Assembly (NCBI RefSeq): GCF_014596465.1
Contig: NZ_MECK01000379.1
Coordinates: 1-48,130 of the forward strand
Length of the DNA: 48,130 bases
Direction of reading: 5' to 3'
DNA from: Streptomyces sp. CBMA123
GTDB lineage: Bacteria; Actinomycetota; Actinomycetes; Streptomycetales; Streptomycetaceae
Shown: positions 8,083 through 16,057 of the stretch, piece by piece
How the letters are laid out: the number at the start of each line of letters is the position of its first letter
Position numbering within the stretch: position 1 is the stretch's first letter
Notes under the pieces: model-generated
What the model was told of the DNA's origin: nothing
Seen by the model: only the letters and a program-made list of their open reading frames with translations
Databases searched by the model: none
Translations under genes and position numbers: made by a program

Positions 8083-9635
8083 GCGGTTTCCTCCGCGCTC
8101 GTTGTCGGCCGGCTGGTGGCTGCCGTCATGATCCGTTCCTTTTCGAACCGGTCGCGCGGCAGATCGGCGACGATCCGTCCTCGGGCCATCACGAGGATCC
8201 GGTGGCAGATCCACAGCAGTTCCTCCAGTTCGGATGAGGCGGCCAGGACGGCGAGACCGTCCGCCGCGGCCCGGTCGACGAGCCGGTAGATCTCGGCCTT
8301 GGCGCCCACGTCGACGCCGCGGGTCGGCTCGTCGAGCAGCAGCACCTCGGGGGCGGCGTGCAGCCACCGCCCGAACACGACCTTCTGCTGGTTGCCACCG
8401 GACAGGTCTCCGATCGGCTGTTCCTGGCTGTGCAGCCGCACCCCCAGGGCGTCGACGATCCGGCGGGAGCGCGCCCGGTCGCCCCCTGGGGTGAGCACGC
8501 CGTGCCAGGAGTCGCGCCGCAGGGTGGCCAGCGTGGCGTTCCACCGCACCGGGTGCGACAGCAGCAGGGCCTGCTCCTTGCGGTCCTCCGGCACCAGACC
8601 GATGCCCGCCGCGACCGCGTCGGCGGGATGGCGCGGGCGGAACCGGCGCCCGCCCAGTGCGACCTCGCCCCCGGTGCTGGGCTGCGCGCCCATCAGGGTG
8701 TGCAGCAACCGGCTGCGGCCCGAGCCCATCAGGCCGGCCACCCCGACGATCTCACCGGCCCGCAGGTCCAGGTCGACCGGGCCGAGGCCGGCCGCGGTCA
8801 GCCCCCGGGCGGTCAGGACGGTGCGGGCCGCGGCGGGGACGGGGCGGACGGTGATGTCGCGGGCGAGTTCGCCGCCGACCATCTCGCGGATCATCCGCAC
8901 GTCGGTGGCCTCGGCCGGGCGGAGGTCCGCGACCAGACGGCCGCCGCGCAGCACCAGCACGCGGTCGGCGATGTCCCGCACCTCGTCCAGCCGATGGCCG
9001 ATGAACAGCACCGCGCCGCCGTTCGCGGCCTGCCGCCGCGCGAGTGCGAGGACCTTGCCGGCCTCGACCGGCCCCAGCGAGGAGGTCGGCTCGTCCAGGA
9101 TCAGGACCAGGGGTCGGTTCCCCCAGGCCTTCGCGATCTCGATCATCTGCCGCAGCGGGACGGGCAGCCGCTCCACCGGTCGGTCGACGTCCACGCCCTC
9201 GACGCCGATGTCCGCCAGCAGTTCACGGGCCTCGTGCCGGGTGCCGGCGCGGTCGAACAGGGCGCGGCGCAGCGCCCCCGCGCCCTGCGCGGGCCGGGTG
9301 CGCCGGCCGAGCAGCAGGTTCTCGGCCACGCTCATCCGGCCGACCAGCGGGAACTCCTGCGCCACCAGGCCGACTCCGAGGGCCTTCGCGTGGTCGGGTC
9401 GGCCCGGTTGGAGGGGGTGGTCGGCGACGAGGATCTCGCCGGCGGTGGGGGAGACGGTGCCGGACAGCACGCCCATCAGGGTCGACTTCCCGGCGCCGTT
9501 CTCCCCGACCACGCAGGTGATCTGGCCACGCATCAGCTCCAGCTCGGGGATGTCCAGCACGGTGACCGGCCCGTAGCTCTTGCGCACGGCGCGCAGGGTC
9601 GCGGCCGGCCGGCCGGGGGTGCCCGCCCCGGTCAT
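8079..9635 (-). CDS. Sugar ABC transporter ATP-binding protein (second importer)
   Basis: A 518-residue double nucleotide-binding protein of the RbsA/AraG/XylG class. Domain 1 has Walker [10 protein letters not shown] at residues 44-52 and Walker [14 protein letters not shown], but its ABC signature is strongly altered (RLPVPLRQMIEIAKAWG). Domain 2 has a degenerate Walker A (GLMGSGRSR), an intact signature [14 protein letters not shown] and Walker B VLLLDEPTRGVD. Such asymmetry is normal in this class, but the domain 1 signature is weaker than in the paralogue at 2236. The ATG at 9635 overlaps the binding-protein stop and its own stop overlaps the permease start, so all three genes are tightly coupled and have no intercistronic hairpins, unlike the other importer. 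Confidence 0.93.
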   Translation of the reverse strand: MTGAGTPGRPAATLRAVRKSYGPVTVLDIPELELMRGQITCVVGENGAGKSTLMGVLSGTVSPTAGEILVADHPLQPGRPDHAKALGVGLVAQEFPLVGRMSVAENLLLGRRTRPAQGAGALRRALFDRAGTRHEARELLADIGVEGVDVDRPVERLPVPLRQMIEIAKAWGNRPLVLILDEPTSSLGPVEAGKVLALARRQAANGGAVLFIGHRLDEVRDIADRVLVLRGGRLVADLRPAEATDVRMIREMVGGELARDITVRPVPAAARTVLTARGLTAAGLGPVDLDLRAGEIVGVAGLMGSGRSRLLHTLMGAQPSTGGEVALGGRRFRPRHPADAVAAGIGLVPEDRKEQALLLSHPVRWNATLATLRRDSWHGVLTPGGDRARSRRIVDALGVRLHSQEQPIGDLSGGNQQKVVFGRWLHAAPEVLLLDEPTRGVDVGAKAEIYRLVDRAAADGLAVLAASSELEELLWICHRILVMARGRIVADLPRDRFEKERIMTAATSRPTTSAEETA

Positions 9636-10774
9636 CCCGTGCTGCCGAGCTGGGCCTGCTTGGCCCGGAAGGCGGCCAGGTTGTCCGGGGTCACCACGCC
9701 CACACCGGAGCTCAGGGTGCTGCCGTCGGACTCCAGGAACGGCTTCACGACGGCCATGGTGGCGTCCTTGCCGAGCACCTTGAGGGCGGCCAGCAGGTAG
9801 GCGCCGGTGTAGCCCTGCTGGTAGGGCGACTGGACGACGGTCGCCTGGATGACGCCCTGCTGGATGAACGCCAGGGTCTGGGCGTCGCTGTCGTCCGAGA
9901 TCACCTTGACCTTTCCGGTCCTGCCTGCGGCCTGCACCGCCTGCGCGGCCGACGGGCCGTCGTAGGAGTAGACGCCGTAGAGGCCGGTCACCCCCGGGTC
10001 GGTCTGGATCGCGGTCTGCGCGTTGGTCAGGGCCTTGGCCGCGTCCATGGTGTCGGCGAGCTTGTTGGACACCGTGACGTCGGAGCCCTTGAGCGCGTCC
10101 TCGAAGCCCTGGATGCGTTCGACGGCGTTGGAGGCGGTGAGCGAGCCGACCAGCACCACGACCTTTCCCCGGCCGCCGAGGGCGGTCCTCATCGCCTCGC
10201 CCGCCCGTTTTCCGGCCTGGTAGTTGGGCGTGCCGAGGTAGAGTGCGGCGCCGTCCTCGGCGGGCAGTGGCGAGTCGATCGCGAGGACCGGGATCCCCGC
10301 CGCACCAGCCGACTGGATCGGCGACTTGACGGCCGTCGGATCGATCGCGGAGAGCGAGAAGGCGGAGATGTCCTGGCCGCGCAGGGTCTGGAGGATGGAC
10401 AGCTGCTGGTCGAGCCGCCCGTTCGCCGGGGCCTGGAAGGTGCCCTTGGCGCCGAGGTCGGCGAGGCCCTTGGTGAAGCCGGCCTTTCCGGCGTTCCAGT
10501 AGTCCACGGCGACGTTGACGACCATGGCCAGGTCCAGCTGCGACAGGTCCTTGCCCTGGAGCGCGGTCTTGAGGGCGGCGTCGAGGCGCGTCAGGTTGTC
10601 GTCGTTGAAGGTGATGTCGCCCTGGATCGCGGGTGCGGCGGCCGAGGAGGCTCCGGTGGAGGTGCCGGAGTCACCGGCGCCCTGCTTGCTGCAGCCGACG
10701 GCCAGCGCCAGGACGGCGATCGCGGCGGAGGTGAGGCGGGTGGCTTTGGAGGGCCTGCGGGAGGGTGCGCGCAT
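9632..10774 (-). CDS. Sugar-binding lipoprotein of the second importer
   Basis: A 380-residue Peripla_BP_4 lipoprotein. Residues 1-28 form a lipoprotein signal with lipobox LAVGC (Cys28) after the basic start MRAPSRRPSK. A Gly/Ser/Ala-rich tether follows, then the two-lobe sugar-binding domain (DLAMVVNVAVDYWNAGKAGF; VLAIDSPLPAEDGA; KVKVISDDSDAQTLAFIQQG). The ATG at 10774 was preferred over the longer open frame, which would put 41 extra residues before the signal peptide. It captures the sugar and delivers it to the ATPase/permease pair downstream. Transcription should start from the operator-bearing promoter at 10864-10893, divergent from the GH54 gene. The ligand is probably a pentose by regulon context. 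Confidence 0.9.
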   Translation of the reverse strand: MRAPSRRPSKATRLTSAAIAVLALAVGCSKQGAGDSGTSTGASSAAAPAIQGDITFNDDNLTRLDAALKTALQGKDLSQLDLAMVVNVAVDYWNAGKAGFTKGLADLGAKGTFQAPANGRLDQQLSILQTLRGQDISAFSLSAIDPTAVKSPIQSAGAAGIPVLAIDSPLPAEDGAALYLGTPNYQAGKRAGEAMRTALGGRGKVVVLVGSLTASNAVERIQGFEDALKGSDVTVSNKLADTMDAAKALTNAQTAIQTDPGVTGLYGVYSYDGPSAAQAVQAAGRTGKVKVISDDSDAQTLAFIQQGVIQATVVQSPYQQGYTGAYLLAALKVLGKDATMAVVKPFLESDGSTLSSGVGVVTPDNLAAFRAKQAQLGSTG

Positions 10775-10863
10775 GGGGTGGTTCCTCTCGATCGCTGCCG
10801 ATGGGTGGGGGAGCAGGTGAAAGGCGTGGACGCGGCGAACCGGACGCGGGTGCGCCGGTGTGG

Positions 10864-10893
10864 AGTGTGAGCGCTCACATTGCTCGGCGTCAA
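10864..10893 (-). promoter_or_regulatory. Promoter with perfect palindromic operator, second importer
   Basis: On the minus strand TTGACG (-35, 10893-10888) is followed after 18 bp by CACACT (-10, 10869-10864). The operator TGTGAGCGCTCACA (10866-10879) is a perfect 14-bp palindrome overlapping the -10, the best-formed copy in the window. It shares the 357-bp divergent gap (10775-11131) with the GH54 promoter. Confidence 0.75.
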
Positions 10894-11022
10894 CCACTGT
10901 GCGTCAAGCGGAAGGTGGCGGCCCTGACGGGCGATCAGTCCTCGACCGGCCCTTCCGTCACGGGTTCTGTCGAAAGCCTTGACGGGACACGGCCGGTGCG
11001 GGCACTGTCACCGGTCCAGGAA

Positions 11023-11050
11023 CCCCCACCCCCACCCCCACCCCCGCCCC
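11023..11050. repeat. (CCCCCA)n tract with G-quadruplex potential
   Basis: Three CCCCCA units, then CCCCCG and CCCC. The minus strand therefore carries four G5 runs and one G4 run separated by single bases, an ideal intramolecular G-quadruplex motif. It lies 29 bp before the GH54 operator, between the two divergent promoters. Confidence 0.85.
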
Positions 11051-11078
11051 GGCCGCAGCCTGCTGTCGTGGGCTGGAT

Positions 11079-11092
11079 TGTTAGCGCTCACA
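11079..11092. promoter_or_regulatory. lac-like operator of the GH54 gene
   Basis: TGTTAGCGCTCACA, 40 bp before the ATG at 11132. By analogy with araB the -10 would be CACATT (11089-11094); the -35 is not well conserved. Confidence 0.75.
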
Positions 11093-11131
11093 TTTCTCTG
11101 GCCGCGCTCAACGGACGAGCAGGGAGCACCC

Positions 11132-12616
11132 ATGAGTGACAACAACAGGACAACCCGTCGAAGCGGTGCGCTGCGCCGCCTCGCCCGGGCCGGGACGGCC
11201 CTCGCCGTCCTGGTCGGCGCCCTGGCCGGTGCCACCGTGACGGGCGGCGTGGCCCAGGCCGCCACCCAGGGCCCGTGCGACCTCTACGCCGCCGGCGGCA
11301 CGCCCTGCGTGGCCGCGCACAGCACCACCCGCGCGCTGTACTCCGGGTACGGCGGGCCGCTGTACCAGGTCCGGCGGGCGTCGGACCAGGCGATCCGGAA
11401 CATCGGGGCGCTGAGTCCCGGCGGCTACGCCGACGCCGCCGCCCAGGACGCCTTCTGCGCCGGTACCGCCTGCGTGATCACCGTGATCTACGACCAGAGC
11501 GGTCGGGGCAACCACCTGACCCAGGCGCCCGGCGGCGGGGCCGCACCCGGCCCGGACAACCTCGCGGACGCCGCGCTCGCGCCCACCACGCTGAACGGGC
11601 ACCGGGCCTACGGCGTCTACGTGGCGCCCGGCACCGGCTACCGCGACAACCACACCTCGGGCGTCGCGACCGGGGACCAGCCCGAGGGGATGTACGCGAT
11701 CCTCGACGGGACCCACGACAACGGCGGCTGCTGCTTCGACTACGGCAACGCCGAGACCAGCAGCACCGACACCGGCAACGGTCACATGGAAGCCATCTAC
11801 TTCGGCAACATCAAGGTCTGGGGCTACGGCACCGGACCGGGCCCCTGGGTGATGGCCGACCTGGAGAACGGTCTGTTCTCCGGGGTCGACGCCGGCTACA
11901 ACGCCGACGACCCGACCGTGAACCACCGCTACCTGACGGCCATGGTCAAGGGCGCGCCGAACCAGTGGGCGATCCGCGCCGGCGACGCCCAGTCCGGGGG
12001 GCTGTCGACCTTCTACTCCGGTCCGCGTCCGAACGTGGCCGGGTACCACCCGATGCACAAGGAGGGCGCGATCATCCTCGGCATCGGCGGCGACAACAGC
12101 AAGAGTGCCCGGGGCACCTTCTACGAGGGCGTGATGACCTCCGGCTACCCGTCGGAAGCCACCGAGAACGCGGTGCAGGCCAACATCGTCGCCGCCGGTT
12201 ACGCCAACTCCCCGGCAGCGGCCACGGGGGCGCTGCGCGGCGCCGGCTCGGACAAGTGCCTGGACGTGCCGAACGCCTCCACCACGCCCGGGACCCAGAC
12301 GCAGATCAACAGCTGCTCCGGAGGCACGAACCAGACCTGGACCCGCACCGACGACGGCCGGCTCACGGTGAACGTCTCCGGTACCACGCTGTGTCTGGAC
12401 GCGTACGGCGGCGCGACGGCCGACGGCACCAAGGTGGTGACCTGGCCGTGCAACGGCGGCGCCAACCAGCAGTGGCGGTTCAACTCCGACGGCAGCGTCA
12501 GCGGCGTGCCGTCCGGCCGGTGCCTGGACGTCGCCGGGGCGGCCACCGCCGACGCCACGCCCGTCCAGCTGTGGAGCTGCTGGGGCGGCGGGAACCAGCG
12601 GTGGACCCTCGGGTAG
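11132..12616 (+). CDS. Secreted GH54 alpha-L-arabinofuranosidase with CBM13
   Basis: A 494-residue secreted enzyme releasing L-arabinose from arabinan or arabinoxylan. The signal peptide has a basic start with twin arginines (residues 9-10) and a hydrophobic core, with likely cleavage after AQA at about residue 43. Residues 45-375 match the ArfB catalytic domain (PCDLYAAGGTPCVAAHSTTR; YGGPLYQVRRASD; the vicinal cysteines in GGCCFDYGNAE; VIYDQSGRGNHL). Residues 380-494 form a ricin-B-type beta-trefoil (CBM13) with three QxW repeats (QTW, QQW, QRW). Fungal GH54 enzymes normally end in CBM42 instead. Start ATG 11132. The operator at 11079 ties it to the arabinose regulon; it stands alone before a very strong terminator. 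Product arabinose would enter through the adjacent importers. Confidence 0.92.
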   Translation: MSDNNRTTRRSGALRRLARAGTALAVLVGALAGATVTGGVAQAATQGPCDLYAAGGTPCVAAHSTTRALYSGYGGPLYQVRRASDQAIRNIGALSPGGYADAAAQDAFCAGTACVITVIYDQSGRGNHLTQAPGGGAAPGPDNLADAALAPTTLNGHRAYGVYVAPGTGYRDNHTSGVATGDQPEGMYAILDGTHDNGGCCFDYGNAETSSTDTGNGHMEAIYFGNIKVWGYGTGPGPWVMADLENGLFSGVDAGYNADDPTVNHRYLTAMVKGAPNQWAIRAGDAQSGGLSTFYSGPRPNVAGYHPMHKEGAIILGIGGDNSKSARGTFYEGVMTSGYPSEATENAVQANIVAAGYANSPAAATGALRGAGSDKCLDVPNASTTPGTQTQINSCSGGTNQTWTRTDDGRLTVNVSGTTLCLDAYGGATADGTKVVTWPCNGGANQQWRFNSDGSVSGVPSGRCLDVAGAATADATPVQLWSCWGGGNQRWTLG

Positions 12617-12626
12617 CGCGCACCCC

Positions 12627-12670
12627 GGCCGGGCCCCGGCTCCGCGCACCTGCGGAGCCGGGGCCCGGCC
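12627..12670. terminator. Terminator of the GH54 gene (19-bp stem)
   Basis: Perfect 19-bp stem, 12627-12645 with 12652-12670, loop GCACCT, 11 bp after the stop codon. Confidence 0.9.
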
Positions 12671-12672
12671 GC

Positions 12673-12702
12673 CGTCGGGGCCGGGGGGGTGCGGCCCCGA
12701 CG
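12673..12702. terminator. Second hairpin behind the GH54 terminator
   Basis: Perfect 11-bp stem, 12673-12683 with 12692-12702, G-rich 8-nt loop. It makes a tandem terminator insulating the regulator gene. The rest of the 399-bp gap (12617-13015) holds the operator at 12873 and the regulator's leader. Confidence 0.75.
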
Positions 12703-12872
12703 CGTGCGTCGGGGGCTGGGCCGGCGAGGTCCCGCGAGGCCGGGGACGGCATGGCGTTCAGCGCCCCGGTCCCGGCCGGCCGGTACGCGCTCCGTGCTGA
12801 ACGCCTCACTGACCGCTGCCGGCCGCGCGGGCCACGGGCGGACGATCTCGGCAAGCCCCCCCGTGGAGCGCG

Positions 12873-12886
12873 TGTGAGCGTTAACT
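12873..12886. promoter_or_regulatory. Operator upstream of the LacI-type regulator (autoregulation)
   Basis: TGTGAGCGTTAACT, 13 of 14 bases as in the araB operator, about 130 bp before the regulator start. A further small palindrome (TGTGG-T-CCACA, 12986-12996) lies 20 bp before the start codon. Confidence 0.65.
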
Positions 12887-13015
12887 TGGCGGTATCGGCA
12901 CATGTGGACGCCCCGGGGGACTGGTATGAAGAGAGGCCGTCTGTTGAACCGAGGGTGACGGATTGGACTGGACCTGGTCGCGTACTGTGGTCCACAACCG
13001 AGGAGGGGACTGCGA

Positions 13016-14047
13016 GTGGGAACCGACAGCACCGGGACTGAACAGCGCCAGCCCGTAATGGCGGACGTGGCGAAACTGGCGGGTGTGTCCCACCAGACGG
13101 TGTCCCGGGTGCTCAACGGAGCCCCGCACGTCCGGCCCGACACCCGGGACAGGGTGCTGGCGGCCATACGGGAGTTGGACTACCGGCCCAACTCCGCCGC
13201 CCGGGCGCTGGTCACCCGCCGCTCGCAGACGCTCGGGGTGGTGAGCTTCGACTCGACCCTCTACGGCCCCGCCTCGATGCTGGACGGCATCGAGCGGGCC
13301 GCGCGCAGCGCCGGGTACTTCGTGAGCGTCGCCAGCTTGCGCTCCCTGGACGGCCGTTCGATCCAGGAGGCCGTCGACCGGCTGCGCGACCAGGGGGTGG
13401 AGGGCGTCATGGTGATAGCGCCGCAGACCTCCACCGTCAGCGCGGTGGCCCGGCTCTCCAGCTCCGTGCCGGTGGTCGCGGTCGGTTCGGGCAACCAGAC
13501 CCAGGTGCCCATGGTGTCGGTGGGCAACCGCTCCGGCGCGGAGGCGGCCACCCGGCACCTGCTCGACCTGGGGCACCGTACGGTGCACCACGTCGCGGGG
13601 CCGGCCAACTGGCTGGAGAGCCAGGACCGGGAGGAGGGGTGGCGTCGCACCCTGGAGGCGGCCGGGGCTCCCGTGCCGGAGGTGGAGCGCGGTGACTGGA
13701 GCGCCCGCTCCGGCTACCAGGCGGGTCTGCGGATCGCCGGACTGGGCAACGTCACCGCCGTGTTCTGCGCCAACGACCACATGGCCCTCGGCCTGCTGCG
13801 CGCCCTGCACGAGGCCGGCCGGTCGGTGCCGGGCGACATCAGCGTGGTCGGGTTCGACGACATCCCCGAGGCCGCGTACTTCATTCCGCCGCTGACCACG
13901 GTGCGGCAGGACTTCGGCGAACTCGGCCGCAGGGCCCTGGAACTGCTCGTGGATGAGCTGGAGGGCGTGGCGCACCCGCCCAGTCAGGTGCAGATCTCCG
14001 CGGAGATGGTGTTGCGGCGCAGCGTGGGCCCCGTCGTCCGGCGCTGA
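13016..14047 (+). CDS. araR: LacI-family regulator of the arabinose genes
   Basis: A 343-residue LacI/GalR repressor. The headpiece spans residues 15-70 (MADVAKLAGVSHQTVSRVLN) with a hinge helix (AARALVTRRS). The effector and dimer domain (about 75-340) contains LGVVSFDSTLYGPASMLDG, the conserved AVFCANDHMALGLLRAL and VVGFDDIPEA. The recognition helix HQTVS differs by one residue from the YQTVS of E. coli LacI, and the operators found around it are close to the lac operator, which supports this protein as their reader. GTG 13016 follows GAGGAGGGG at a good distance. It sits between the GH54 gene and araBDA, both preceded by the operator, and has one upstream of itself. Probable role: repressor released by L-arabinose or a derivative. 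Confidence 0.88.
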   Translation: MGTDSTGTEQRQPVMADVAKLAGVSHQTVSRVLNGAPHVRPDTRDRVLAAIRELDYRPNSAARALVTRRSQTLGVVSFDSTLYGPASMLDGIERAARSAGYFVSVASLRSLDGRSIQEAVDRLRDQGVEGVMVIAPQTSTVSAVARLSSSVPVVAVGSGNQTQVPMVSVGNRSGAEAATRHLLDLGHRTVHHVAGPANWLESQDREEGWRRTLEAAGAPVPEVERGDWSARSGYQAGLRIAGLGNVTAVFCANDHMALGLLRALHEAGRSVPGDISVVGFDDIPEAAYFIPPLTTVRQDFGELGRRALELLVDELEGVAHPPSQVQISAEMVLRRSVGPVVRR

Positions 14048-14111
14048 GCCGGTAGCCGGGCCGCAGCGCCCTGAGCACGCGGTTTCGCGGCCTTTCGGCC
14101 GTGGACCTCCC

Positions 14112-14157
14112 TTGACACGGTGATTGTGAGCGTTAACAATCGCCGTGAGCGTCAACA
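14112..14157 (+). promoter_or_regulatory. araB promoter with two operator copies
   Basis: TTGACA (-35, 14112-14117), 17-bp spacer, AACAAT (-10, 14135-14140). Operator TGTGAGCGTTAACA (14125-14138) fills the spacer and -10; with flanks it reads ATTGTGAGCGTTAACAAT, very like lac O1. A second, weaker copy CGTGAGCGTCAACA (14144-14157) starts 19 bp further on, over the predicted transcription start. The 303-bp gap 14048-14350 holds this promoter and the leader. Confidence 0.85.
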
Positions 14158-14354
14158 GTGACGCCCCCCACTCCGTCGGCCGAGCCACCGCATCCCGCTT
14201 CCGTGTGCCCGGCCGACGGCCAGCCGTTCCGCCCTCCAGAGGGGGAGGCAGCGGAACGAAGCCTGTCGCCGGTGCGGTCCCACCGCCTCGGTCGAGAACC
14301 GCACCGGCGACAGTCGACAACGCCACGCCTCCCGTACGAAGGATGAGCAAGTGA
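14145..14354 (+). other. Candidate 69-codon leader ORF overlapping the araB start
   Basis: A GTG at 14145, within a few bases of the predicted transcription start, opens a 69-codon frame that ends in TGA at 14352-14354, overlapping the araB GTG by 3 bases. A leaderless, coupled leader peptide is possible. Against it, the frame uses several codons rare in this GC-rich DNA (AGA twice, AGG, GGA, CCT), so it may be accidental. Confidence 0.3.
14225..14313 (+). promoter_or_regulatory. Structured araB mRNA leader: two hairpins
   Basis: Hairpin 1 pairs 14225-14232 with 14251-14258 (8 bp) and, inside it, CCTCC 14233-14237 with GGAGG 14244-14248. Hairpin 2 pairs 14263-14278 with 14298-14313, a perfect 16-bp stem with a 19-nt loop, ending 37 nt before the araB start. 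Both lie in the transcribed leader and do not hide the ribosome binding site directly. An attenuation or mRNA stability role is possible; no known riboswitch class is recognised. Confidence 0.7.
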
Positions 14355-16057
14355 CCGTGACTCCTGCCGACCCCGACACCGACCAGTACGTCGTCGGGGT
14401 CGACTTCGGGACCCTCTCCGGACGCGCCGTGGTGGTCCGGGTCCGGGACGGCGAGGAGCTGGGCACCGCCGTCCACGACTACCCGCACGCCGTCATCGAG
14501 CGCGAACTGCCCGGCACCGGCGGGCCGCTCCCGCCCGACTGGGCGCTCCAGCACCCCGAGGACTGGCGCGAGGTGCTGCGCACCGCCGTCCCGGCCGCGC
14601 TCGCCGCCGCCGACGTCGACCCGGCCCACGTCATCGGCATCGCCACCGACTTCACCGCCTGCACCGTCCTGCCGGTGCTCACCGACGGCACCCCGCTGGC
14701 CGAGACGGACGCCTGGGCCGCCCACCCGCACGCCTGGCCCAAGCTCTGGAAGCACCACGCCGCGCAGCCCCAGGCGGACCGGATCAACGCGCTGGCGCAC
14801 GCCTGCGGCGAGAAGTGGATCTCCCGGTACGGCGGCCGGATCTCCGCCGAGTGGCAGTACGCCAAGGCGCTCCAGGTGCTGGAGGAGGACCCGGCCGTCT
14901 ACGCCGCCTGCGAGCGCTGGATCGAGGCCGCCGACTGGATCGTCTGGCAGCTCACCGGCACCGAGAGCCGCAACACCTGCACGGCCGGCTACAAGGGCAT
15001 CCACCAGGACGGGAGTTACCCGAGCGAGGACTACCTCGCCCTGCTCCACCCGGAGTTCGCGGACTTCGCCCGCACCCGCCTGGAGCACCCGCTCTCCCCG
15101 CTCGGCTCCCGGGTCGGCTCGCTCACTGCCCGGGCGGCGGAGTGGACGGGCCTGCCGGAGGGCATCGCCGTCGCCGCCGGCAACGTCGACGCCCACGTGG
15201 CCGCACCCGCCGCCCGAGCCGTCGACAACGGCCAACTCCTCGCCATCATGGGCACCTCCACCTGCCACGTCGTCAACGGTGCCACCCTCGCCGACGTCCC
15301 CGGCATCTGCGGCGTGGTCGAGGACGGCATCGTCACCGGCTCCTACGGCTACGAGGCCGGCCAGAGCGCCGTCGGCGACATCTTCGCCTGGTGGCTGCGC
15401 CAGGGCGTCCCCGCCGACTACCTGGCCGAGGCCGAGGCGACCGGCGAGGACCTGCACCGGCTGCTCACCCGCAAGGCCGCCGCCCAACCCGTCGGCGCGC
15501 ACGGCCTGGTGGCGCTCGACTGGATGAACGGCAACCGCTCCACCCTGGTCGACCACCACCTGTCCGGCGTCATCGTCGGACTCACCCTGGCCACCCGCCC
15601 CGAGGAGATCTACCGCGCCCTGCTGGAGGCCACCGCCTTCGGCACCCGCGTCATCGTCGAGGCCTTGGAGCGGGGCGGCGTCCCCGTCACCGAGTTCATC
15701 GTCACCGGCGGCCTCAAGAGGAACGCCCTGCTGATGCAGATCCACGCCGACGTGCTGCGCCGCCCGGTCTCGGTCGCCGAGTCCGAGCAGGGCCCGGCGC
15801 TGGGCTCGGCGATCCACGCCGCCGTCGCCGCCGGAGCCTACCCGGACGTACGGGCCGCGGCCGCCGCCATGGGCCGGGTGCACCGGGGCGCCTACCAGCC
15901 GGACCCGGCCGCCGCCGACACCTACGACCGGCTCTTCGCCGAATACCGGGCCCTGCACGACCACTTCGGCCTCGGCGCTGACAAACTCCTGCACCGCCTG
16001 CGCGACATCCGCAACGCCGCCCTCACCACCCTCACCACACCGAGCGAGGATCTGTGA
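14351..16057 (+). CDS. araB: L-ribulokinase
   Basis: A 568-residue FGGY-family kinase phosphorylating L-ribulose to L-ribulose 5-phosphate, the second step of arabinose catabolism. The N-terminal phosphate-binding motif is [16 protein letters not shown] (about residues 13-28). The middle has [21 protein letters not shown] and the AraB-specific GTSTCHVV. The C-terminal FGGY domain has [18 protein letters not shown] and [15 protein letters not shown]. The length agrees with bacterial AraB (about 560). GTG 14351 follows AAGGA and overlaps the stop of a small upstream frame. The stop overlaps the araD start as GTGA. It is the first gene of araB-araD-araA, controlled by the operator-bearing promoter at 14112. 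Confidence 0.96.
   Translation: MTVTPADPDTDQYVVGVDFGTLSGRAVVVRVRDGEELGTAVHDYPHAVIERELPGTGGPLPPDWALQHPEDWREVLRTAVPAALAAADVDPAHVIGIATDFTACTVLPVLTDGTPLAETDAWAAHPHAWPKLWKHHAAQPQADRINALAHACGEKWISRYGGRISAEWQYAKALQVLEEDPAVYAACERWIEAADWIVWQLTGTESRNTCTAGYKGIHQDGSYPSEDYLALLHPEFADFARTRLEHPLSPLGSRVGSLTARAAEWTGLPEGIAVAAGNVDAHVAAPAARAVDNGQLLAIMGTSTCHVVNGATLADVPGICGVVEDGIVTGSYGYEAGQSAVGDIFAWWLRQGVPADYLAEAEATGEDLHRLLTRKAAAQPVGAHGLVALDWMNGNRSTLVDHHLSGVIVGLTLATRPEEIYRALLEATAFGTRVIVEALERGGVPVTEFIVTGGLKRNALLMQIHADVLRRPVSVAESEQGPALGSAIHAAVAAGAYPDVRAAAAAMGRVHRGAYQPDPAAADTYDRLFAEYRALHDHFGLGADKLLHRLRDIRNAALTTLTTPSEDL

Noticed and set aside
12881..15994. Minus-strand open frame of 1037 codons opposite the LacI gene and araB
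   Set aside because: Low-complexity antisense shadow; the plus strand carries clear family motifs throughout.
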